Part shown: positions 49,032 to 57,125 of the stretch, piece after piece
Layout of the letters: each line of letters opens with the position of its first letter
Numbering within the stretch: the stretch's first letter is position 1
Source of the DNA: Pontiellaceae bacterium
GTDB taxonomy: Bacteria > Verrucomicrobiota > Kiritimatiellia > Kiritimatiellales > Pontiellaceae
Direction: 5' to 3'
DNA length: 64,000 nucleotides
NCBI GenBank assembly: GCA_016937945.1
Contig: JAFGVP010000013.1
Coordinates: 31,446 to 95,445, forward strand
Notes under the pieces: generated by a model
What the model saw: the letters and a program-made list of their open reading frames with translations, nothing else
What the model was told of the DNA's origin: nothing
The model's database searches: none
Position numbers and translations under genes: made by a program

Positions 49032-50414
49032 ATGCTGTTCAGGGGATTGATCATTTCGGTGCTGTTGGGAGCATCCTTCGTTTTTGCTGATGGGATGCGC
49101 ATTTTTTCAGATACGAAGGGCCGCACCATGGAAGCCTGCCTGCTTGAGGTGGATTCCTCCAACGGAAAGGTTCGCATTGAAACGGGAGACGGTCGCCGGG
49201 TCTGGGTGGATCCTTCCCTCTTTTCCGAGCCGGATCAGAAGTATATTCATGAGTGGGTTCAGGCCCGGAAGGTGCTCTCTGAAAAAACGCTCCAACTGTC
49301 GTTCGAGTTTAATGAAGAGGATCTGCCTAAAAGATGCATCGTCTATGACAACCGGAAGGAGGCGCTCTTTGAAGATGGCCGATGGGGAGCCAGTGAGCGC
49401 AAGGTCATGGGACGGTTCGTGCTGAAAAACAGTTCCAATCAGCCTGTTGACAGTCTGCGTCTGGAATATTTTTACCTGATCCGGGGTGGACAGGAGTATC
49501 GGGTTTTCGGCGCATTTAAGGATGTTTCCATGGGTGCCGGCCAAAAAGTGGTTTTAACCGGCCGGGAGTGTAATCTGGTTGAGCATCATGAGATGCGGCA
49601 TATTGCCACTCAGGAAAATCCAAGCGGGGTATGGAAAGAGGTGAAGGATAGTGTGGACGCCGCCATCGGAATGTGCGTGCGCATCTATGGCCCGGAACTC
49701 GATGGCAGTGCTGTATTCCGGGATATCTGCGTTCCTGAATCGCTGGGTGACGATTGTGCATGGGATGATTGGGCTGCTACCAATGCCATGCTTGCGGTGC
49801 TCGGACCATCTACAATGGATGAATTCAATGCACGCGGCCCCGCTCGGAATGAAGAACAGTTCGCCGCCTGGATGCGGCAGATTTCGATTCGCTGGCCGTT
49901 GGCTAAAACGCATGAACATCCTGATATTATGCGGCTTAAAGAGGGTGGGATACGGGCTCTTTATAAGCCGGAATATGATGCGACGGGAGTTTATGCTTTT
50001 TCAACGGCCAGCTCATGCCGGGCAAATCGCCTCTATGCAGAAGCTGCCTATTGGTTCGAGATTGCGCTTTCCCGGATTCGAAACAGCGAAGCATCATTTG
50101 TGGAAAAGCAGATGATTGAGATTTATACCGCGCTGGCGGAAATTTATGCATCGGCTGATGATGCGAATGTTCAGGATGGGAAAAAAGCGATTCAGTGTGC
50201 CCGAATTCTGGTGGAGATGGATGCAAAAAATGACCGTTATCAGGAGCTGATGGCGCGGGCATATGCGCGCAACGGCCAGTTTGATAAGGCCGTAAAGACG
50301 CAGAAACTGGCCATCGAGCGACTGGAAAAATCCAGAAAAAATCCTGATGATCTGACGGCCTACAAAAGCCGGCTTGCTCTGTATGAGTCCGGCAAGGCGT
50401 TTGCTCAGAAATAA
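49032..50414 (+). CDS. Exported protein with SHD1-like N-terminal domain and helical repeats
   Basis: From the ATG at 49032 this encodes 460 residues. A signal peptide (MLFRGLIISVLLGASFVFA) precedes a domain at about residues 22-75 (RIFSDTKGRTMEACLLEVD, then VWVDPSLFSEPDQKYIHEW) that resembles the SLA1 homology domain 1 seen often in PVC bacteria. The middle is beta-rich without recognised motif. The C-terminal third has TPR-like helices. It follows the giant transglutaminase-like protein by 33 bp and may be its partner in the envelope. An in-frame ATG at 49011 would spoil the signal peptide. Confidence 0.75.
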   Translation: MLFRGLIISVLLGASFVFADGMRIFSDTKGRTMEACLLEVDSSNGKVRIETGDGRRVWVDPSLFSEPDQKYIHEWVQARKVLSEKTLQLSFEFNEEDLPKRCIVYDNRKEALFEDGRWGASERKVMGRFVLKNSSNQPVDSLRLEYFYLIRGGQEYRVFGAFKDVSMGAGQKVVLTGRECNLVEHHEMRHIATQENPSGVWKEVKDSVDAAIGMCVRIYGPELDGSAVFRDICVPESLGDDCAWDDWAATNAMLAVLGPSTMDEFNARGPARNEEQFAAWMRQISIRWPLAKTHEHPDIMRLKEGGIRALYKPEYDATGVYAFSTASSCRANRLYAEAAYWFEIALSRIRNSEASFVEKQMIEIYTALAEIYASADDANVQDGKKAIQCARILVEMDAKNDRYQELMARAYARNGQFDKAVKTQKLAIERLEKSRKNPDDLTAYKSRLALYESGKAFAQK

Positions 50415-50418
50415 AAAA

Positions 50419-50449
50419 CACCCTGCTTCTCTGAGGGGGAAGCAGGGTG
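50419..50449 (-). terminator. Intrinsic terminator for the minus-strand asd gene
   Basis: A perfect 11-bp stem (CACCCTGCTTC, 50419-50429, with GAAGCAGGGTG, 50439-50449) has a 9-nt loop. On the minus strand it is followed by a run of T (the A-rich 50411-50418 on the plus strand). It may also slow plus-strand transcription from the gene before it. Confidence 0.8.
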
Positions 50450-50471
50450 GTTTCTGCGGTTTCTGATAAAC

Positions 50472-51578
50472 CTACTTTTCGAGCAGGATGCGGAGCATCC
50501 GGCGCAGCGGCTCGGCCGCGCCCCAGAGCAGCTGGTCACCGACCGTGAAGGCGGTAACATATTCAGGACCCATCTTCATCTTGTGAATACGGCCGACCGG
50601 AACGGTCAGCGTGCCGGAGATGGCCGCCGGAGTCAGACGCTTAAGCGTTTCCGCCTTGTCGTTAGGGACCACGTCAACCCAGTCGTTATCGTTGCGAAGA
50701 ATCTCTTCGATTTCCTCCACCGGGAGATCTTTGTTCAACTTGATGGTCAACCCCTGGCTATGGCAGCGCATGGCTCCGATTCGAACGCAGAGGCCGTCGA
50801 TCGGAATCGCAGGATCATTTTGAAGGATTTTATTCGTTTCAGAATGGCCCTTCCACTCTTCCTTGGTCTGTCCATCTTCAACCGTCTTGTCGATCCACGG
50901 AATCAGTGAGCCAGCCAGCGGCGCTCCAAACTGTTCGGTCGGAAAATCGGCATTGCTGAATTGGGACGTAACCTTGCGGTCGATTTCAAGGATTGCAGAG
51001 GCCGGCGTCGCAAGTTCTGCCGAAACGCAACCGTTCAGTGAACCCATCTGGTTCAGCAGTTCGCGCATGTTCTGGGCGCCGGCGCCGGAGGCTGCCTGAT
51101 AGGTCATGGAGGAAACCCACTCGACCAGTCCTGCCTTGAAGAGGCCTCCAACAGCCATCAGCATCAGGCTGACCGTGCAGTTGCCGCCGATAAAATCCCT
51201 CTCGCCGGCAGCGAGGGCCTGCTCAATCCCCGGTCGGTTGACCGGATCGAGTACGATGGTGGCATCGGGAGCCATGCGCAGCGTCGAGGCGGCGTCGATC
51301 CAGTAGCCGTTCCATCCTTTTGCGCGCAGTTCGCCATGTACCTTGGTGGTGTAGTCGCCGCCCTGGCAGGTAATGATGGTGTCCATCTTGGTCAGCTCGT
51401 CCAGGTTGTAGGCATCGAGCAGCACACTTTCTCCCTGTCCGACATCCGGAGCCGGTTGTCCGGCCTGGGAGGTGGTGAAGAATACTGGTTCAATGTGCTC
51501 AAAATCATTTTCCGCACGCATGCGCTCCATCAGCACCGAGCCGACCATGCCGCGCCATCCAATTAGTCCGGTTTTCAT
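50472..51578 (-). CDS. asd: Aspartate-semialdehyde dehydrogenase
   Basis: Asd reduces aspartyl phosphate to aspartate semialdehyde, the branch point to lysine/diaminopimelate, threonine and methionine. The 368-residue protein matches the E. coli-type enzyme in length. It has the cofactor motif [11 protein letters not shown] at the N-terminus, the active-site Cys134 in [12 protein letters not shown], and the substrate-binding [10 protein letters not shown] near residue 270. The ATG at 51578 is preceded by an AAGGATGG site. It is a single gene closed by an intrinsic terminator. Confidence 0.97.
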   Translation of the reverse strand: MKTGLIGWRGMVGSVLMERMRAENDFEHIEPVFFTTSQAGQPAPDVGQGESVLLDAYNLDELTKMDTIITCQGGDYTTKVHGELRAKGWNGYWIDAASTLRMAPDATIVLDPVNRPGIEQALAAGERDFIGGNCTVSLMLMAVGGLFKAGLVEWVSSMTYQAASGAGAQNMRELLNQMGSLNGCVSAELATPASAILEIDRKVTSQFSNADFPTEQFGAPLAGSLIPWIDKTVEDGQTKEEWKGHSETNKILQNDPAIPIDGLCVRIGAMRCHSQGLTIKLNKDLPVEEIEEILRNDNDWVDVVPNDKAETLKRLTPAAISGTLTVPVGRIHKMKMGPEYVTAFTVGDQLLWGAAEPLRRMLRILLEK

Positions 51579-51761
51579 TATGTGAACCATCCTTTCAGTC
51601 ATTATCTGCGGAGCACAAAATCGTATTTGTTTTAACAGATTGCTCCATCGTTGTTTCAAAGGCTGGGCACGGTATTTGATTTGCAATGTAAACGCAAGTA
51701 GCTATTGTCCGCGACTCGTGTTCGTAAAATTCGGGTTTTCATTGGGAAAAAGGACGTTTTC

Positions 51762-52664
51762 ATGTGGGTTGGGCTGGGATTGGTGTCGCTGGTTTTTCTG
51801 GGGTTGTATGATCTCTGCAAAAAACATTCGCTGAACGGAAATGCGGTGCTGCCGACACTGTTCTTCTCCAATATGGCCAGTGTGGTTCTCATGCTTCCAG
51901 TCCTTTTACTTTCCCGTTTTGTGCCGGGCTGGTTAGACGGCTCAGTGTTCTATGCCGCTCCGATGCCGCTTCAATGGCATGGATTTATGGCAATCAAGGC
52001 TCTGATTGTCGGCTCTTCCTGGATTTGCGCCTATTTTGCCCTGAAGCACCTGCCGATTTCGATTGTGTCGCCGATCCGGGCTTCCGGGCCGGTCTGGACC
52101 CTGACCGGTGCCATCCTGATTTTTCATGAACAACCCTCGACCCTGCAGTGGGTCGGCATGGGGGTTATCTTTTTCTGTTACTTCCTTTTTTCGTTGCTGG
52201 GGCGGGGGGAGGGAATCCATTTTCACCGCAGCAAGTGGGTGGGGCTGATTTTTCTGGCGACGCTGATCGGTACCTGCAGCACGTTGTTTGATAAATGGAT
52301 TATTCATTCCCAGGGTATGGCGCCGATGCAGGTGCTGGCCTGGTATTTTCTCTACCTGGCCATCTTTTTCAGTATCGTCAACGGGGTGCTTTGGTGGCCG
52401 AATCGGAAGAAGACCACACCGTTCCAGTGGCGCTGGAGTATTCCATTGATCGGAACCTTTCTGGTGGTTGCCGATTTTGCCTACTTCATTGCGGTGGCCC
52501 ATCCCGATGCTCTGATCATAATTCTGTCCATCCTTCGTCGCTGCAGCGTCATGATTTCCTTTGTGGTTGGCGCTCTGGTGTTTAAAGAGGTCAATAAGCG
52601 GAAAAAGGCCTGGGTGCTGCTCGGAATTCTGGCCGGTGTTCTGCTGATTGTGCTGGCTGGATAG
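51762..52664 (+). CDS. EamA/DMT-family transporter
   Basis: This 300-residue integral membrane protein has about ten helices arranged as two EamA-type halves. Typical features are ISIVSPIRASGPVWTLTGA at the end of the first half and the C-terminal LGILAGVLLIVLAG. Family members move amino acids, nucleotide-sugars or metabolites, or undecaprenyl-linked sugars; the substrate is unknown here. The ATG at 51762 has an AAAAGGA site upstream. It is divergent from asd, which may share a regulatory region of about 180 bp. Confidence 0.85.
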   Translation: MWVGLGLVSLVFLGLYDLCKKHSLNGNAVLPTLFFSNMASVVLMLPVLLLSRFVPGWLDGSVFYAAPMPLQWHGFMAIKALIVGSSWICAYFALKHLPISIVSPIRASGPVWTLTGAILIFHEQPSTLQWVGMGVIFFCYFLFSLLGRGEGIHFHRSKWVGLIFLATLIGTCSTLFDKWIIHSQGMAPMQVLAWYFLYLAIFFSIVNGVLWWPNRKKTTPFQWRWSIPLIGTFLVVADFAYFIAVAHPDALIIILSILRRCSVMISFVVGALVFKEVNKRKKAWVLLGILAGVLLIVLAG

Positions 52665-52766
52665 GGCGATGCTGTGGCTGTCAGCCGGACCTTCGGGGGG
52701 ATTGTTGTTGATCTGATGCCGAAAAATGAAATAAATGCAGTTTCATTTTTCAGCCGGGGAAACACT

Positions 52767-53330
52767 ATGAAAACAAAATGTGCAGCGACCTTTCTGGTTC
52801 TGGTCCTCGCAATATCAGGCGCCGGCGCTGATGCACTGGTGCGCACAACGATGGATGCCGGCAATACGGCGGTTTCATCGGGAACGGAAAACCTTGGGCC
52901 GGTTCTGGACGGAGCCGTGGATGAAAATATTGGCGTTCTGCTTCTTTCTGAAGAAATTTCAGTCGAGTCCGGATACAATGTTTTCGGTGTTCATGCAATC
53001 TCTGTAATGGAGGGAGATGCTCTCTCCGGCAGTTTTTCTCCCGTAACCTTCAGTGATCAGATAAAAGCGCCGGATCTTCAGCTTCTGGTTGAAGGAAATG
53101 AGACTATGGATGATCAGGTGTCATTGAACGCCAATACGACGCTTTCTCCTGCTTCATATGGTTGGAGCGAAAGCGACAGTTCCCAGACGGTCAGCCTCTA
53201 CGATTCAGCGGTCAATAATTCGACTTTTTCCATTAAAGATCTGTCTGTCTTTTCTGAGCCGGTTACCATTGGACTTGTCTGTCTTTTAGGGATTGGCGGC
53301 CTCGCACTGCGACGCATTTACATGACATAA
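52767..53330 (+). CDS. Exported protein with PEP-CTERM-like sorting tail
   Basis: The 187-residue protein has a signal peptide (KCAATFLVLVLAISGAGA) and a Ser/Asp/Asn-rich body without known domain. The C-terminus carries the tripartite exosortase-type tail: Ser-Glu-Pro at residues 163-165, a hydrophobic segment (TIGLVCLLGIGGLAL) and Arg-Arg before the end. The usual first residue is Pro, so this is a variant SEP motif. Such proteins are cut by an exosortase and placed on the outer surface. No exosortase gene is in the window. It is followed by a decayed lipoprotein gene. Confidence 0.75.
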   Translation: MKTKCAATFLVLVLAISGAGADALVRTTMDAGNTAVSSGTENLGPVLDGAVDENIGVLLLSEEISVESGYNVFGVHAISVMEGDALSGSFSPVTFSDQIKAPDLQLLVEGNETMDDQVSLNANTTLSPASYGWSESDSSQTVSLYDSAVNNSTFSIKDLSVFSEPVTIGLVCLLGIGGLALRRIYMT

Positions 53331-53343
53331 GGTGCTCTGCCAT

Positions 53344-53775
53344 ATGAGAACCCGTTTTCTGGTCGGTATATTCACTTCATTATTGGCGGGATTGCTTTTC
53401 GGATGTAGCAGTCGGATGCCCGGACGTGATTAACTCAATCGGACACTATTCGGTGACGAATTATGGAAGCGCCCGGATTTTTAAAACGACCGGTATGGAA
53501 GCGGCCTTTTCATCGATTTCGAGTGGCAGAATAATCACCCATATTCAACCGGCGACTCCCGAGGAAACCCGGAAATTTACCATGATATCAATCTAAATGC
53601 TATTTCCGGGGTTCCGCAGGATCATTCCATAAACGCGGGCGATGTTTGGCCTGTCTTGCGGACCCTCAACTTTCAGCAACGCGGCACATGTACCCCGCAG
53701 CTGGAATCCATTGATTGGGCCGTTGCCGACCCTCAGGGAGTTGGATGGAAAAACTATTCCGTCGGATCTAACTGA
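53344..53775 (+). pseudogene. Decayed lipoprotein gene, several frameshifts
   Basis: An ATG at 53344 begins a convincing lipoprotein signal peptide with lipobox LLFGC (TSLLAGLLFGCSS), but the frame stops after 29 codons (53433). Other frames then continue with protein-like sequence: PDVINSIGHYSVTNYGSA, next GSGLFIDFEWQNNHPYSTG, then ISGVPQDHSINAGDVWPVL and LESIDWAVADPQGVGW up to a TGA at 53773-53775. At least two frame changes are needed to join them. The last eight bases overlap the convergent hypD gene. I do not recognise a family. The alternative is a real 29-residue lipoprotein with chance open frames downstream. Confidence 0.45.
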
Positions 53776-56101
53776 AATCCTGTTCGGTTCGGGCGATGAT
53801 TTCGTCCTGCAGAACCTTGTCGAGATTGTTGAAGTAATCGCTGTATCCGGCAACGCGCACGATGAGGTCGGAATATTCCTCCGGCTTTTTCTGGGCATCG
53901 AGCAGGGTCTGCTTATCTACCACGTTAAACTGGATATGGTGCCCGTCCATGCGGAAGTAAGCGCGAACCAACGCACTCATGTTGTCGATGCCGCGTTGGC
54001 CGGCCATCACCTGCGGCGTAAACTTCTGGTTGAGCAGGGTTCCGCCGGTATCGATATGGCCCATTTTGGCCGCCGATTGAATGACCGCCGTCGGTCCTTT
54101 TCGGTCAGCGCCTTTTGACGGGGAAATGCCTTCCGGAAGCGGCATGCGCGCCTTACGTCCGCACGGCGTGGCGCCGATCACGGAGCCGAAATAGACGTGG
54201 CAGGTGGTCGGCAGCATGTTGATGGCGTATTTTCCGCCTTTCATGCTGGGGCGGCCCGAAACCTCTGCATGAAACGCATCAAATACGGAGCGCATGACAA
54301 CATCGGCCTCGTCGTCGTCATTTCCGTATTTCGGCGACTGATTAAACAGTTTACCGCGCAGCAGCTCGTGGCCCTCAAAGTCCTTGGACAGTGCTTCCAT
54401 GAGCTCCGGCATGGATGCGGTTTTATCCTCGAAAACATGTTTGCGGATGGCGCACAGGCTGTCGGTCATGGTGCCGATGCCGACGCCCTGAATATACATG
54501 GTGTTATAGCGTGCGCCGCCGGCGTTGTAATCCTTTCCGTTGCGGATGCAGTCGGAAATAATCGTGGAGAGAAACGGAACCGGCATCTGCTCCATATAGA
54601 GTTTTTCAATGGTGTTGTTACCGGTCACCTTGATCTCAATAAAGTGGTGCAGCTGTTTTCGGAATGCGTCAAAAAGCTCCTCATACGTGGAGAACGGCGC
54701 ATCAATCCCCAGCTTCTGCCCGGACATGGGATCGATCCCGTTATTCAGCGTTATTTCCAGCACTTTCGGCAGGTTGAAATAGCCGGTCAGGATATAGGAT
54801 TCCTTTCCGAATGCGCCGGTTTCAACGCATCCGCTGGTGCCGCCGCAGCGCGCATCTTTCAGGGTTTTTCCCATGCGTACCATTTCCTCAACGACGGCGT
54901 CGGCGTTAAAGAACGATGGCTGGCCCCAGCCTTTGCGAACGATTTCAGAGGCCCGTTTGACAAATTCATCCGGATTCTTGCGGCTGACCTGCACGTTGGA
55001 GCTTGGCTGGAGCAGTCGCATTTCATCAATCACGTCAAGCACCAGCCAGGTGACGTCGTTTACGCCGTCTTCGCCGTCAACCGTAAGGCCGCCGCTGTTA
55101 ATGTTGGCAAAGTCGGTATAGGTTCCGCTCTCCTTGAGCGTGACGCCGACTTTGGGCGGGGCGGGGTGGTTGTTGAACTTAACCCACAGGCATTGCAGCA
55201 ACTCTTTTGCTTTTGCTGCATCAAGGAGTCCGGCGGCGACTTCCGCCTGGTAAAAAGGATTCAGATGCTGGTCCAGACGTCCGGGATTAAAGGCGTCCCA
55301 ATTGTTCATTTCGGTAATCACGCCGACGTGCACAAACCAATACATCTGCAACGCTTCATGAAAGGTCTGGGGCTTTTCCGCAGGCACCCGACGGCAGACT
55401 TCGGCGATGGATTCGAGTTCTGCCTTCCGAATTGAATCAACTTCGTCAATCGCCATTTTATCGGCCAGTTCTGCATAGCGGCGCCCGAGATTGATGATGG
55501 CTTCGGATGTGATCATCATGGCTTCCAGCTCGGCTTTCCGGTCTGGATCGCTGCCGATGGTATTCATGGCATCGAGGATATCCTGCTGAAAATCGCGGAA
55601 TCCCTTCCGATAAATCTTATCATCCGCCACGGTATGGCCGGGGCCGCGTTGTTCCATGAATTCCGTGAAAATGCCGGCTTTATAGCAATCCCGCCACTCC
55701 TCGGTCATGGAGGAGACGATCTGGTTACGCAGAGCGCGTTTTTCCCAGAAGGGGATCACTTCGGTTTCGTGAAAGCGGGCGTCTTCGGACGAAACCTTGT
55801 AGAAGATTTTGTCCCGCCGGTTCATGATGTCGAGGTCTTCCATCGTGTGGCAACAGAGCTCCGGGAAGGTGGGAACGGCTCCGGCGCATTCGCCGCGCTC
55901 GCCGACAATCAGCTCGCCATCGGCAATCGAAATGGTCTTTTCCGCCATGATCTTTTCGAAGACGCGCGCCCGCAGCACCGGAATGGGAAGGGAATCTCCA
56001 TATTGGCGGTAGACCTCGGTCTCAAGCCGGGCCCGCTCCATAGAGATGTGGGGCACGGCTTCCAGACTGTCTTTACGTAGTTTTTCAACGCGCTTGTTCA
56101 T
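53768..56101 (-). CDS. hypD: Glycyl radical enzyme HypD, trans-4-hydroxy-L-proline dehydratase
   Basis: HypD removes water from trans-4-hydroxy-L-proline by radical chemistry, giving pyrroline-5-carboxylate. The 777-residue protein closely follows remembered Clostridioides difficile HypD: EPHIS-like opening (VPHISMERARLETE), GELIVGERG, EFMEQRGPGHTV, and the active-site loop GGTSGCVETGAFGKE with thiyl Cys425 and base Glu427. The C-terminal glycyl radical site is RVAGYSDYF with Gly752. The ETGAFGKE context, not GCVEP, separates it from choline or glycerol lyases. The activase gene is directly upstream, six bases apart in the same direction. No proC lies nearby, unlike many hyp clusters. The enzyme is oxygen-sensitive, which fits anaerobic life. 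Confidence 0.92.
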   Translation of the reverse strand: MNKRVEKLRKDSLEAVPHISMERARLETEVYRQYGDSLPIPVLRARVFEKIMAEKTISIADGELIVGERGECAGAVPTFPELCCHTMEDLDIMNRRDKIFYKVSSEDARFHETEVIPFWEKRALRNQIVSSMTEEWRDCYKAGIFTEFMEQRGPGHTVADDKIYRKGFRDFQQDILDAMNTIGSDPDRKAELEAMMITSEAIINLGRRYAELADKMAIDEVDSIRKAELESIAEVCRRVPAEKPQTFHEALQMYWFVHVGVITEMNNWDAFNPGRLDQHLNPFYQAEVAAGLLDAAKAKELLQCLWVKFNNHPAPPKVGVTLKESGTYTDFANINSGGLTVDGEDGVNDVTWLVLDVIDEMRLLQPSSNVQVSRKNPDEFVKRASEIVRKGWGQPSFFNADAVVEEMVRMGKTLKDARCGGTSGCVETGAFGKESYILTGYFNLPKVLEITLNNGIDPMSGQKLGIDAPFSTYEELFDAFRKQLHHFIEIKVTGNNTIEKLYMEQMPVPFLSTIISDCIRNGKDYNAGGARYNTMYIQGVGIGTMTDSLCAIRKHVFEDKTASMPELMEALSKDFEGHELLRGKLFNQSPKYGNDDDEADVVMRSVFDAFHAEVSGRPSMKGGKYAINMLPTTCHVYFGSVIGATPCGRKARMPLPEGISPSKGADRKGPTAVIQSAAKMGHIDTGGTLLNQKFTPQVMAGQRGIDNMSALVRAYFRMDGHHIQFNVVDKQTLLDAQKKPEEYSDLIVRVAGYSDYFNNLDKVLQDEIIARTEQDFS

Positions 56102-56107
56102 GCAGTT

Positions 56108-57028
56108 TCAGTCTCCTAAAAGGGTTTTGAAAGGAAGGTGACTAAGTGCCTCGCGAATTTCAAGCATTTGATTAGGAATCAAGATACTTATATCCGGTCT
56201 CGGTATGTTGCGAATCAGTTTGTCCCGCTTGCCCAGACCCATGGTGTGATACGGCAGGAGCTGAAGCTGTTTGATGCCGCATGATTCCAGCAGTCGGCCG
56301 GTGGCTTGTACGGTTTCGGGATCGTCGTTGAATCCGGGAATGATCGGCTGCCGGACGAGGACGTTGTATCCGTGGATGCAAAGGGTGCGAAGGTTTTCGA
56401 TAATCAGCTCGTTTGGAACTTCGGTCATCTCTTCATGTTTTGCCGAATCCGGATGCTTCATGTCGTAGAGAAAAAGATCAGTATATTCCGCCGCCCTTAG
56501 AAGGATTCCGGTTTCCACAAAGCCCGAGGTGTCGACCGCTGTGTGCAGTCCGGCGCTTTTGCAGCGGCGCAGGATATCGATGGCAAAATCGGGCTGGGCC
56601 AGCGGTTCGCCGCCGGAAAGCGTAATGCCTCCGCCGGATTCCTCGTAAAAAATCCGGTCGCGGATGAGCTCTTCGGCGACAGCCTCCGACGTCGTCACCC
56701 TCCCGGACAGATCGAGTGCCTGCGATGGGCATACAAGTGCGCAGGCACCGCAATGGGTGCAGGTTTCGGATAGTTTGATCTTTCCTCCCCATGCACGAAT
56801 GGCGCTTTCCGGGCAGACCCCAATGCAGGCGCCGCATCCTGTGCAACGATCCCGGGTGTACAGCAGTTCCGGGGTTTCCAGCAGGCTTTCGGGATTATGA
56901 CACCAGCGGCAACGCAGCGGGCAGCCTTTGAGAAAGGCCGTTGTGCGGATTCCCGGTCCGTCATCCACCGAAAAACGCTGGATATTGAAAATCGTTCCTT
57001 CTATCGGATCTGAGTGGTCGTTTGCCAT
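56108..57028 (-). CDS. hypE: Glycyl radical enzyme activase (HypE-like radical SAM)
   Basis: This enzyme uses SAM and a 4Fe-4S cluster to place the radical on Gly752 of HypD. From the ATG at 57028 the protein has 306 residues. The radical SAM motif is GCPLRCRWC (Cys36, Cys40, Cys43), followed by two ferredoxin-like cluster motifs (CTGCGACIGVCP at 62-73 and CTHCGACALVCP at 90-101) and TLSGGEPLAQP. This layout is standard for activases of PFL-like dehydratases. An ATG at 57103 would add 25 residues of no evident use. It is six bases before hypD and is co-transcribed with it. Confidence 0.9.
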   Translation of the reverse strand: MANDHSDPIEGTIFNIQRFSVDDGPGIRTTAFLKGCPLRCRWCHNPESLLETPELLYTRDRCTGCGACIGVCPESAIRAWGGKIKLSETCTHCGACALVCPSQALDLSGRVTTSEAVAEELIRDRIFYEESGGGITLSGGEPLAQPDFAIDILRRCKSAGLHTAVDTSGFVETGILLRAAEYTDLFLYDMKHPDSAKHEEMTEVPNELIIENLRTLCIHGYNVLVRQPIIPGFNDDPETVQATGRLLESCGIKQLQLLPYHTMGLGKRDKLIRNIPRPDISILIPNQMLEIREALSHLPFKTLLGD

Positions 57029-57125
57029 ATGCGGACAATTTGCTGATATCCGGCTTTGTTGGGCAAGGTAATTATGTGATGTTCGGCGCGGGTCAGGAGA
57101 CAAGGATGCGGAGAGATCGGATTAC

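Noticed and set aside
54197..55435. 412-residue plus-strand frame opposite hypD
   Set aside because: It is antisense to the conserved glycyl radical enzyme.
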